From positions 68,598-80,840 of the forward strand of contig LSYV01000139.1 in assembly GCA_001584585.1 (NCBI GenBank): a DNA stretch of 12,243 bases, read 5' to 3'. A program made the position numbers and the translations under genes. The stretch is from Gonium pectorale. Taxonomy: Eukaryota > Chlorophyta > Chlorophyceae > Chlamydomonadales > Volvocaceae. The notes under the pieces are model-generated. The model was not told the origin of the DNA. It saw only the letters and a list, made by a program, of their open reading frames with translations, and did no database searches. Within the stretch, counting starts at the first letter, position 1; the number at the start of each line of letters is the position of its first letter. Positions 1 through 9,687 of the stretch are shown here, one piece after another.

Positions 1-1294
1 ACCGGATGCCGGCCGCGGCGTCCACGTTGTAGCCGCAGTCCCCACAACCCGCTTGCTCCGCCGGCGCCGCCGCCCGTTGCTGTTGCGCCGCCGCCGCCCC
101 AGCTTGCGGCAACTGTGCCGTCAGTCCCTGGGCATCCTCTGCCAGCTGCGGCGATGGCGGCGGTGGCGGCGCCACGGCTTGCCGGCGGCGCTTGGCGGCA
201 GCTGCCTGCTGCGCATCGGGCTGGGGCCGCTTCCGCACCTGCTGCTGCCGCTTGCTGTGACCGTCGTTGCTGGAGGGCTCCTCCTCCTCCTCCCCCTTCC
301 CCTCCTCCTCAGCATCAGTAGGTGGCACTGAAGTCGCCGCATTGCTTCTGAGCTCGCCATCCAACACAGATGCAGCCGCCGCGTGGCAACTTCGCTTTTC
401 CTGGCCGGCCGAGAGGGCGATGCGTTCGCTGGCCTGCACAGCTGCGGCGCGCCAAGGACGACACGAACGGGACGTTGGACTTTGCTGCTGCTGCTGCCGC
501 CGCTGTTTTCCGCCGCCCGTGTCCATGAGCTCGTCACCGGCGCCTGCCGCCTTCATGGTCAGATGCTGCTCGTTCTGAAGAGGAGGGTGGGGATGGCCAG
601 TAGGGGGCCGAGGGCGCGGTGGCGGCAGAGGCGACGGGGGCAGTGCCGCACGCTCAAGCGCCGACTGCTGCCGCAGCTCTCCGGAGGAAGGCGACTTGTG
701 CCCCTCCAGCGGCGGTGGAGACCCCACCACCGCCGCCGCCGGCCCCCGCATCAGGTCCCCGTGCGACGCGTCCGACGGCTGCGAGGCTGTTAGGCACGTG
801 CGCTTTAGGGGCGGCTCCTCTGGGCGGCCGCGGCCGCAGCTGCTATCGCCGCCATGGACCCTGAAGTCTTCTCCGACCGCGTAGGGGCGCGGCTCAGCGG
901 CGTGTGAAAGCGGCGCCAACTGCACGACGCCGCGTGCTGCGGGACCGGCCGCGGGTGGCCGAGGTTGCACCGCAACTGAGGGCGGCAGGAGGCCGAACTT
1001 GCGGGCGATTAGCTTTTCAGCAGCTAACGCAGCCTCGCGGCGCGGGCGGCCTTGAAGCTGCGGCGCCCGCGGGGGTCGCGGAGACCACGGCGCGGCGCCG
1101 CCTGCCGCGCTGCCGGCCGTCGCGCCGACGCCGCCGACGCCGTCGCAGCGGCATGCATGTCCTGGCAGCTGCTGCATTGGCGTCGGCGGCGATTGCGGCA
1201 ATGACAGAGGGAGCACCTCGCGGCCATCGGGGCTTTCTAAACTGGCCTTGAGCGGTTGCAGGACCGCCGCGGCAGCTTCATCCGCGCCATCCAT
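1..1294 (-). CDS. Low-complexity, probably nuclear protein; 3' part beyond left edge
   Basis: An uninterrupted minus-strand frame of 431 codons runs from ATG at 1294 to base 1 without a stop, so the gene continues leftward. The start context CACCATGG is good. An in-frame ATG at 1396 would add 34 residues and is a real alternative; an in-frame TAG at 1417-1415 closes the frame above it. Codons are strongly GC-ending. Residue landmarks, counted from 1294: an Ala/Arg/Lys-rich, possibly helical stretch near 82-98 (EAALAAEKLIARKFG), many Pro-rich segments, five Gln at 267-271, a Glu-rich block near 329-339, basic clusters at 348-356 (KRQQQVRKR) and 368-371 (KRRR) that look like a bipartite nuclear localisation signal, then Pro, Ala and Gln runs. 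It ends with C417-x-x-C420-G-Y, possibly the start of a zinc-binding module completed outside the window. I do not recognise the family. Nuclear location and a regulatory role are inference. The many plus-strand ORFs here are its shadows. Confidence 0.8.
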   Translation of the reverse strand, partial: MDGADEAAAAVLQPLKASLESPDGREVLPLSLPQSPPTPMQQLPGHACRCDGVGGVGATAGSAAGGAAPWSPRPPRAPQLQGRPRREAALAAEKLIARKFGLLPPSVAVQPRPPAAGPAARGVVQLAPLSHAAEPRPYAVGEDFRVHGGDSSCGRGRPEEPPLKRTCLTASQPSDASHGDLMRGPAAAVVGSPPPLEGHKSPSSGELRQQSALERAALPPSPLPPPRPRPPTGHPHPPLQNEQHLTMKAAGAGDELMDTGGGKQRRQQQQQSPTSRSCRPWRAAAVQASERIALSAGQEKRSCHAAAASVLDGELRSNAATSVPPTDAEEEGKGEEEEEPSSNDGHSKRQQQVRKRPQPDAQQAAAAKRRRQAVAPPPPPSPQLAEDAQGLTAQLPQAGAAAAQQQRAAAPAEQAGCGDCGYNVDAAAGIR

Positions 1295-1673
1295 GGTGCG
1301 CCGGTCCACTATAGGTCCGCAGGCTCCCACTGTAGGTGCCAAGGAGTGAGGGCTTCTCCAACAATCTGCGAAAACGCTGGGGACACTTAAAAGCATGGTG
1401 TGACCCTCGGCGCGCTAGACCGTGAGCTGTGGCGAATTACTTGCGACAACAAGAACAGCGACCGGTGCAGGACTGATGGGCGGTTGCAGCGACCTGCGGG
1501 ACCGTCCAATGGGCATCTCTTCACCTTACAATGGGCTCCAAATGGATTCATAGTCGTTTGTAGAGGTGTCCTCGTTCAAATCCGTTTTGGCGTCTCTAGG
1601 TCCTGGTCAGCCCGCAAGGACTCGTCGACAAGTTGAATGGGATCCGGTCCTGCCTCTGACACACTCTCGCATC

Positions 1674-1678
1674 TTACA
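1674..1678 (-). terminator. Candidate TGTAA polyadenylation signal (WW-like gene)
   Basis: The plus strand reads TTACA, which is TGTAA on the minus strand, the standard volvocine poly(A) signal. It is the first one below the stop codon at 2623. A second TGTAA lies further on at 1530-1526 and is the alternative. The implied 3' UTR of about 945 bases is long but within the range known for these algae. Confidence 0.4.
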
Positions 1679-2055
1679 TGTGACTGCTACAGGGTCACAT
1701 TCTTTGAGCAGCATAACAGCACGAATGTGTCACATGTGCACAACCGTACAGTCGTACGAGTACCTAACATTGCCTCTACGTCGAGAGACTTTGTAGACCT
1801 CGACGAGTACGCATCGGAGTTGCCGTGATCACGAGCTAGGTTCCCCACGACCATCCACAGATACTACAACGCGGTCCATGCATATTAGTCCTGTCCGTGC
1901 CGCAACCTTGTCTAATTCCTCGCTCAAGGCGTGCACCGACGGCCCCTAGGGGTCAAGTTACGTGTCATGCAGGGACATTCACATTTGTCAACAAGCGAGA
2001 GCTAACGTTGTCGCACGCACTGTATCCAACCGTACCGGGTGTTGAAACGAAAACG

Positions 2056-2078
2056 ACGCATACGACGGGTGTATGCGT
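2056..2078. repeat. Perfect 8-bp inverted repeat with 7-base loop
   Basis: ACGCATAC at 2056-2063 is matched exactly by GTATGCGT at 2071-2078 across the loop GACGGGT. It lies in the presumed 3' UTR of the WW-like gene and could form a hairpin in that RNA. No family is recognised and it may be chance. Confidence 0.5.
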
Positions 2079-2622
2079 ACCGGTATATGCATCCCCGGCC
2101 TACTCGCCAACGTGCTGCACCACAACGAAGTGCATGATAGTGCTGCATCTGGGGGCGACGCCCAACGGCCATCCCGCAGGCAAACACAAGCCATGTCGGC
2201 CATCGAGGCGGCGGCAACCCCGTGCACGACAGCTGCACAACTTTGCGCCACTCCGGTCGCACAGTTGCCGGCACCTTCCCACCCGCGAATGCACGAGCTA
2301 GCCTCCCCTGCACGTTGCGCCCTCCTCCTCATGCCAGCTCCACTAGCAGCTCTTTCCTTATTTCCACGTGCCCCGCCGTGCAGCTGCACCTATTCACCCG
2401 TCGTGCCCCGCAAGTCACATGAGCGTACAGATCGCGCGATAGAGCCCAGTCCCCAGCTCAGCCGTTCCACGGCATTGCAGCTCCACAGTACGCTTGAAGG
2501 CACGCTATGCACCTCGCTAGCCATGTGAAGTTCCCCTCGCCAGCGGCCGCCTCGCCCGACCGATGCCGGGGCTCACAGCAGCAGCCCCCCCTCGCCTCCC
2601 GGCGCGAGTAGGTCGCTTCCGT

Positions 2623-3737
2623 TCAAGAGTTGGCGGAGCGGCCACCCTTGCCGTCCTGGTTCATCTTTCCGCGCTGCTTCTGCGGCTTGGTCTTGCCGCC
2701 CGCGGCCTTGCGGCGGTCCCTGCGCTCCTTTTGGGGCCAGAGCAACTCGGGATAGTACATCTGAGGGGTACGTGAAGGGACAGGGGCAGGTGGGCCGGCT
2801 TCTTGACCGATCATTTATAGGAAGGGCAGCCGGCACCAGGACCTTCTTGGAGCACCGTGCAAACACGCATCACCGTTGCGCTGCCCCCGCACTGACAGTG
2901 CGCGTGAATGCGCGACACAAATTGTATGGTGGGTACGCGCTGGCATGCAACATAACGAGTGCAGGCGCTTCGAGTTCCGCTGCATATCTACAGATCCTTA
3001 CCCTCCCACCCGTTACCAACGGCGTCGAGGTCATACGGGAGTAGCTCAGATGCGCCCCCGACCCAGCCCCGTTCCCAAGCCCACGCCTCCCATTCCAATC
3101 CCCCACGCGCCCCCGAACCGCACCCGCGTGCCCAATCTTCGCGTGTCGCCCGAACCCCCAGCCACAACCGCGTGCCAGCCCGCTGATGAGGACTATATGG
3201 CAGTATCCCACCAACGGGGGGCTGAGAGTACGCACCTGCAAATAGGCCACGCGCGCGGCAGTGCCACCAGCAAAGAGGAGGATAGGTAGCATTGCCACCA
3301 GCGCTACGGTGATGCCGCTGGCCTTGGGTGGCGGGGGTGTCATAGGAACCTGAATGTCGATTGACTCAGCCTCCGACTTCGGGGCTGCAAGTTAAAATGG
3401 GTGCAAAGCGACCGTGAGCGACCGACCCAGGTCAACGCGATCATGAGCGCTGCAGCGCACCTGGGCCGCGAGGATCGTGCCAAATGGCCTGATCGGCAGC
3501 TTGGTTGTAGAAGAAGAGCATCTTGGACTCCTCATGCTTGACGACCAACCAGCGCTCAGCCTCCTCTCCCTCGCCCACCTCAATGTAGCGCTGACCGTCC
3601 TCGCCCTTCTTAATGCCCGGAACATCTTTGAACTTTGTGTACTGGGATTTGAACTGGGCCTCCGCGGCCTCTTGCGCTAGGCAGCAAGAGAAGAGCAGGA
3701 CTGCTGCTGCCAGCAACAGGGGACCTCGTAGACCCAT
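2623..3737 (-). CDS. Signal-peptide single-pass membrane protein with WW-like domain, 187 aa, 3 exons
   Basis: Exons on the minus strand are 3737-3461, 3384-3236 and 2760-2623 (277, 149 and 138 bases), joined at phases 1 and 0. Donors are GTGCGC and GTGCGT; acceptors are CTTGCAG and CCCTCAG. The start context CCGCCATGG is strong, and an N-terminal signal sequence begins there. Visible in order: a hydrophobic signal peptide at residues 1-21 (LLLAAAVLLFSCCLA); an acidic and basic stretch; a WW-like module at about 61-90 with W63, FFYN at 75-78, W86 and P89, the two Trp 23 apart as in WW domains; a Ser/Glu linker; PPPP at 109-112; a transmembrane helix at about 116-136 ending before R137; and a Lys/Arg-rich tail (KERRDRR, then KTKPQKQR). 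Positive-inside topology puts the WW-like part in the ER lumen or outside the cell and the basic tail in the cytosol. I do not recognise the family; WW domains bind proline-rich peptides, but this function is only inferred. Confidence 0.85.
2761..3235 (-). other. Intron 2 of the WW-like gene (475 bases)
   Basis: Donor GTGCGT follows the codons for A-Y-L-Q and the acceptor CCCCTCAG precedes M-Y-Y-P-E. Entry and exit are both phase 0. The intron has pyrimidine-rich and C-rich stretches and no convincing extra exon; the long open frames crossing it on both strands show no domain signature. Confidence 0.7.
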
Positions 3738-3907
3738 GGCGGTAATGGAGTATCACAACGTAGCGTAAACCTAGCTATGGACTGTATGCCGGTGTGCCTG
3801 TTGCAATTTTGAGTTGGCGACGCGTGGCCGTACATTCCCAGACACTCGGGTTTGGACCCGCCCCACAAAAACCCCGCAACCGAACAGCCCCTTGACTGCT
3901 CAGAATG

Positions 3908-3914
3908 TATATAT
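3908..3914 (-). promoter_or_regulatory. TATA-like sequence upstream of the WW-like gene
   Basis: An ATATATA run lies in an otherwise GC-rich region, 171 bases before the ATG at 3737. A start site about 30 bases downstream would give a 5' UTR of about 140 bases. There is no independent support, and it sits next to the candidate poly(A) signal of the upstream STPGR gene. Confidence 0.3.
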
Positions 3915-3937
3915 TTCCTTCTGCCTGGAGGGTTTCC

Positions 3938-3942
3938 TTACA
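3938..3942 (-). terminator. Candidate TGTAA polyadenylation signal (STPGR gene)
   Basis: TGTAA on the minus strand (TTACA on plus) is the first below the STPGR stop codon at 4879, giving a 3' UTR of about 940 bases. Cleavage some 10-20 bases further on would fall almost at the TATA-like sequence of the next gene. Confidence 0.45.
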
Positions 3943-4878
3943 GCAGGGCTTCGTTCGGCATGGGCCAACGGATGGGCTCATGCTAGAGCCTGTGGTAGAG
4001 GGAAGAGACTGCGCCCCGAAGCCATGCTAACCACTAGGTAGTTCCGCACTCCCAGCCCACGCAAGTGCCTTTTAGGCACGCTCCCCACACTCAACAGCAC
4101 AAGCTCTAGATTGGGCTCCCACAGGCTTTTGAGGGGTCCAGTCGCCTGGGTCGCTGAAGCCAGCCGCTATTCGCACGCAGCCCCCCAAGCTGTTAGCCAG
4201 GTCGGCAAGCACGCAAGCGCATCCACTGGCAGCCTCAGTCCCTGTCATAGCCGCCTGCTGCCCGGCATCCCTCACCGCTGTACGGCAGCGCTCGGCGGAC
4301 CAAGCCTTTCAGGCCGCGGCCGAGGCCCACGTTCCATACCCTCCCCCCGGGTGCTACACCCGCACATCGCTAACGCCCGTGCCCCCTGCCTGACACGGCC
4401 CGCGAGACCAGCGTCCCCAGCTCATCCCCTGGCATCAGCACTGACGGTCAAGCTCGAGAGTGCATGAATTGTTTCAGCACAGATATAAAGACAAATAGGA
4501 TCCCTGCAAGCTGCACCACCATATCACAACAGCCGCCTCCCCGGGCTCATGCCAGCCGGCGTGGGCCCCGCCTGGCGAGTTTGCCGGGGCTTCGCCCTGC
4601 CCCGCGTACGGAAACCGCCGTGCGCCTTGCCGTACCGCACACTAGGTACTCTTGAGCCGCACCGGAAGAGGCGGTCCCACGCCCCCACCACGCCGAAAGC
4701 TGTTCCCAACACGTAAATACCTTCGCTGACAAACACGCCTTGGCGCCACGTGCCGCACTTCGGTGCACACACCCGCGCCAGTCCGCACAATTCGTCATGC
4801 GCTGGCAACGCGGTGTAAAGCCTCTCGTGGCACTTGGCGTGGCCAAAAGCAAGCTCGCTGACCCCGCCAGCCTCGCCC
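3943..4878 (-). other. Probable 3' UTR of the STPGR gene
   Basis: This stretch of about 935 bases lies between the STPGR stop codon and the first TGTAA. ORFs of up to about 155 codons occur on the minus strand, but in frames that run antisense or out of phase with the last STPGR exon, and none has a recognisable domain. No second gene is supported. Confidence 0.5.
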
Positions 4879-7800
4879 TCACTTGGTGCACACCTTGTCG
4901 GAGAAGCGCTGGCTGGTGCCGAACTGCGGCGCGTGGGGGCAGGTGGGCAGGGAAAGAGGTTGCGGGGAGCGGAGCCGGGGCCACACGACTTCAAGGGTAA
5001 TACGTGCAGGACGCCTGTTCAACACGACACCCAGATTCTGCCCGCCATAATACAAAGGCAGCCCTGTGATATTCCCCTCCGTGGTCTCCACCTCCTGCTC
5101 ACCTCCCTTTTGCCCCCCACCCCACCCCCGCAGTCTGTGTGCCGCACCTTGGGCGCCACCTTGGCGGCGAAACGAGAGGCGGAGCCCACACCGCCCGTGT
5201 CGGCAACGTTGTAGCAGCCTGGCCCGGGGGAGGCCGTGCCAAAGCCCTCCGCGGAGGCGTGGATGCTGCGGGAGGCAGGCGGGAGGCAGGCGGGAGGCAG
5301 GGAAGCGCGCGAAGGTGAGGGGTGCGCGGAAGCAAAGTGCAGGTGCAGGTAGGAGTTGGGGTCTCGAAAAAGGCAGCAACAGCAGAGCACTGAAGTACAT
5401 GCGGGCCGCGGGGAATCACTACAGAGCCCACCTTCAAGCCCACCTCCTCCTTCTCCCTTCCCCATACGCGTTCACGCCCTCCCTCCCCGCTCTTTCCCTG
5501 TCGACCCCCAACCCCGCTCCATGCACCTCTTCCCCTGATCCCCCGCGCCCCCTCCCGCCCTTCCCTGGGGCACTCACTGGCTGATGTACATTTTGGACCC
5601 GGCGTCGCGGCCCGAGGTGCCGAAGCGGGTGCCTGGCGCGGCGCGGCCCGTGGGGGAGGGCACCTCGTAGCAGCCCGGCCCGGGGGACTCGGTGCCCATG
5701 CCCTCCTGCGCGTGGAGGGGACCGTGATACCTGCAGCCGGCAGGGCACACGCGGAGGGGGGGAGGTTGAAGGGGAAAGGGAATGAACAACGGCGAGCCGG
5801 GCGCCAGCAGCGTTAGTCCCGTCCCGCGGAGGGGAGGTAACGGCGAAGCAACTCTGCTGCAGGCGCGGGAATCGGGTGGCGAGTATATGGGCGGGCTCGG
5901 GGCGTGGAGCGCAAGCGCTTGGGTTACACGGTCCTCCCCTGTCAGCGCCGCTCACTTGGCCGTCTCTGGGCCGGACCGTCAGAGCTTCGCACACTCGATT
6001 GCACATCGCTCCGCCACATTGCCCTGAAACAACACACACGTGCCAACGGAGACACGCGTGCCGAAGTGCTGTTGGCCGTGACCTCGCCGCTCCGCACCCC
6101 CCAGCGGCCCCCCGGGCCCCTGCCCACCTGTTGGACACCACCACGCCCTCCGTCTTGGTCCGCTCCTTGAGGCCGAACGAGAAGCCCTTCTTGACGGGGC
6201 TGCGGTCGCGCGGGTCCTCGGGCCGCCCGTACGCGTCGGGCGCGGGCGTGGTGTTGCGCGCCACGTGGCCCAGGCGGCCCCCGGGCGCGGCGCCCATCGA
6301 GTAGGCGGGCGCCGCGGTGTTGGTGCTGGTCCTGCGGACGTGACCGGACATCACACGAAGGCGGCTTGCTTGCGCAGCAAACGGGGCGGGCAAGAGGGGC
6401 GAGACGGGCGCCAGCAAGCAACCTGGCTGGCCCTTCCGCAGGCGTGTGCTTCGTGATGGGTTGGACATAGGGGACATGGAGGATGGGATCCCATGGGGGG
6501 TGAACGTTGCCAAGTGCGCCTACTTGCCCCGCCTACCCTTCCATGCTTCTGGCCAGCCTGAGGCCCCCCTGCGCAACCGTACCCCGCAACCCCACTCCTC
6601 CCACGCCCCCTCCACCCCGCTCAAGGCCACAGGCACGACCCTCGCTCCACGCGTTTCGCCCCCTGCGCCCCACCTGTCCGGCGCAGGCAGCTGGTAGGCC
6701 GCGGGCCCCGGCGTGTTGGGGCTGAAGGTGGTCCAGTCGGTGCGGATGTTGGCCCCCATGCTGTAGCTGCTGCTGGTGGGTCGCACGCTGAGGGCCGCGA
6801 AGTTGGGGTTGTGGGCGCCGGGGCCCGGGACCTCCACCTCGTTGGGCTTGGGAGTGCGGGAGGGCGAGGCGGGGCCGAACTTGGCGCCGCCCGCGGTGCC
6901 CAGGCAACCCGGCGCCGCGTAAGCCCCTGGGCCGGGGGACTCAATGCCCTTGAGAGAATCAGCGTGGAGCCTGGGGGGTGGGGGGTGGGGCGGGCGGGGA
7001 TGGGTGGGCGGGTGGGTGGGGAGGGCGCGGTTGGGTAGTGGATTGGTGGGTGGTTAAGAGGGCGCGGGTGGTTGGTCAGGCATCGGGGGAGGGCAGCCGC
7101 CTGAGCACATGGAGCCGATGCCCTGGGGTGGCCTCAAAGTCAAGCCTGGTGGGGGGCTGAGGGGGTTGGGGGGCCATTGCTCCCACCCCCCGCCCCCCTT
7201 CCCCCTCAGACCACACCTCTCCCCTACCCCCGTCCCCAACCCCGCTCCGCTCTCACTTTCCAATGTAGGGCCCCTTTGCGTTGCCGCCCTTCTCGGGGCT
7301 GTAGTGCGCGGGCCCCTTGGAGAACACGGCCACCGCCTCAGGCCGCGGCATGCTGGGCAGGTCGTAGATGGCCGCGGGGGTCGCGGCGGCGGTGCTGACC
7401 GTGGAGTCGGCCTGCAGAGGAGGAGGGGCGCAGGGGGGGTAGGGATGGGAGGAGAACGGTCGGCCCGTGATAGGGGTGGGCGGGGTGGCAGGCACGGCGG
7501 ATCGGAATGGCCGCGGGCACCCGCCGTCCTGGCGGCAGTTTGCTTCTTACACACAGTGGCGAGCCTGCATTGGCGCACAGTGGAAGGGAAGGGGAGGAGC
7601 TTTCACAGCACCCCTCCGCCCGCACGCTGACCGGCCCTGAAGCCTACCAGCCACCACCGAAGAACGTCCGCCCCAGCCTGCTTGTCCTTTCATCCGCTCC
7701 AACCCGCCCCACCCCACCCTCTCCCCGCACTTCCCCTCCGCCTTCGCACAGCGCCTTCACCCACTCGCCAGGCCACACACCACACAGCCGCTCGCCCTAC

Positions 7801-9653
7801 CGCCCGCCCCACCACCAACCGCCCACCACCCTCCGCCGCCGCCAGCCCACCTGCATGTGCTGCTGCGTCAGCTGGCCCCGCGTGGCCTGCTCTCGCGAGG
7901 CCCGCCCAAAGGTGTACCGCGGCGGCGCCTCGTGGTGGGAGAGCTTCTCGGGGGGAATCAGCGGGTACGAGTCGGGGCCTGCCGCAGGGGGTTTGAGGCG
8001 GGCGGGGAGGCCGAGGCGGAGGATGTCAGGGGGGGACGTGGAGGGCCAGGGGAGTACGAGGGTTGGGAGACGCGCTCAGCAGAGAAATCAGAGGCGCAGC
8101 CCAGAGGGGCAGAGCGGAAGGGGCTTCGTGGCCTGAGTGTTACGCACGAGCTAGGTGGGGCAGGTCGAGCGCACGGCTGCTCAAGTGGTCGTCCAGAAAG
8201 GCCGAGCCGGGGCACGTGACGGTGCACGAGGCGGGGGCTGATCCGGGGACGAGGGCGGGCGGGGTCCCCGTCACGTGGCGCATGCCCAGCACCCTACGAC
8301 GCTGCCCACGGGTGGACCCGACGGCCGACACGCCCCGCGGCCGCCGCCCCGCATGGGGCCCTCCCGTCCCCGCCTGCGCGAGGTGTGCATTACCGCCTGG
8401 TCACGCGTTACAGGCCGGTGGGCACCCCCGCCTCAGCAGCCGACAGTCGGTAGTCGCCCCGCTGTGCACTGTATGACCAAATGCGATGGCCTTCCCGCGC
8501 GCCGTCCTCGTCTGAGCCTGCGCCTGAACTTTCGCCCGCCCTGGAGGCGGCCCGCTGCCGTTCCCGCCCACTAATCAGCCCGATACCTCCGTGACTTGGC
8601 CCTGGCCCCGGCTGCGCGCTCGCTTACGGCGTGTGCCTTCCCACCTGAACCCCTCGGCCGTGGGCCTCGCCTCTCATTCCAATTCCCACCCCGCTCGTAG
8701 TGCCCCAGCATCCGCCACTCCCCTTTCTCGGCTCCACCTCTCGCCCTGCCCCCCCACCCCTTCCGCGCTGCGCTCACCCGGCGTGTCCATGTGCTCGAGC
8801 GGGAATCGCTCCGACTGCAGGGAGCGGGGGTCACGCAGCGGGGAGCCCCCGCGGCCGCTGCGGGTTGGGCGAAGCGAGTTGGGGGCCTGCGGGCGGGGGC
8901 GCGGGGGCGCGGGGGCGAGGGGCAGGGGGTCGGCAAAGCATCAGCGCAGGCCGACTACGCAGGGTGGGGGAGGGTGAGGTACGGGCGCGAGGCTTTCACG
9001 CAACCCCATCCCGAGGCTGACGGAGGTGGTGGACACGGTGGAGGACAGGTCCTCGCGCGGCCGACACCCGACATCCACACATCTCAGCAGTTACGATACC
9101 CCAAAACGCATTTGCACACGGCCGCCGCTGAGACGACCGTGACTGCATCACGGCGGCCGGAGCGGCCCCTCCCTTACACAACCCGCGCGCCGCGTCGAGC
9201 CGCTGCCTACCGTCCCAAAGTTGACCGAGATGTTGGACAGGGTGGAGGGCAGGTCGTACACGGCTCCCGGCTTGCCCTGCGCCTCCTTGGGCACGTCGGG
9301 CCGCTGCTGCGCGCTGCCGAACTTGGCGGACTTGTCGGTGCGGAAGAGCCGCATGTCGGCCGTCCTGGCGGTCCACAGGGTCGAGGGGAAGGCAGTGCGT
9401 GGGGTAATGCGGAATGGGAAACGGGTCGCAGTGCGTGGGGATGACGACGTGGGGATGACGACGTGGGGAGGACCAGATATGGCGGGGCGCACAATGTGCC
9501 GCGGCTGCTCACGCCCCACCCCACCGATTAATGCACGCGGGGCGCGCCCACCTGAACCCTGATCCCTAAACCCCACACTGGTGGCCCTCGCGGATCTGGG
9601 TGTTGCCGCCAGCAAGCCGCTGCCCGCCTTCACCTACTTGTGGCATGCCAAAG

Positions 9654-9687
<34 letters not shown>

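Larger units (their letters stand above)
1397..2622. other. Intergenic region, mostly 3' UTR of the WW-like membrane protein gene
   Basis: No credible gene was found. Open frames of 130 to 150 codons occur on both strands, but they lack the codon bias, introns and domain signatures of the neighbouring genes. Composition is more AT-rich than in the coding regions, especially at 1400-1900 and 1960-2100. The first minus-strand TGTAA below the stop at 2623 is at 1678-1674, so most of this stretch is probably a 3' UTR of about 945 bases. The remaining 1397-1660 would be the promoter and 5' UTR of the leftmost gene. One notable structure is the hairpin at 2056-2078. Confidence 0.55.

Noticed and set aside
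53..1251. Several overlapping plus-strand open frames rich in Arg, Pro and Ala
   Set aside because: They lie opposite the continuous 431-codon minus-strand frame, whose codon usage and composition are typical of volvocine genes. High GC makes long antisense frames common.
1897..2528. Plus-strand frames of 134 and 151 codons between the two left genes
   Set aside because: There is no codon bias, domain, signal or splice pattern, and Cys, His and Ser content is scattered as in non-coding sequence.
5434..6513. A 359-codon uninterrupted minus-strand frame across STPGR exons 9 and 10
   Set aside because: It reads through intron 9 in a frame that includes exon 9 but is out of frame with exon 10 beyond it. 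Excellent GT-AG sites and the restored PG repeats favour the spliced model.
7958..8227. PSYSPGPPRPP string in STPGR intron 5
   Set aside because: The core is atypical and an insertion would destroy the perfect TPGPDSY motif formed across the exon 5 and 6 junction.
9572..9646. Possible extra exon in STPGR intron 3 (frame with GGNTQIREGHQCG, good codon usage, GTTTAG donor)
   Set aside because: Exon 3 leaves in phase 2 and exon 4 enters in phase 2 and they join cleanly. This segment has only phase-1 acceptors, so including it would break the frame.
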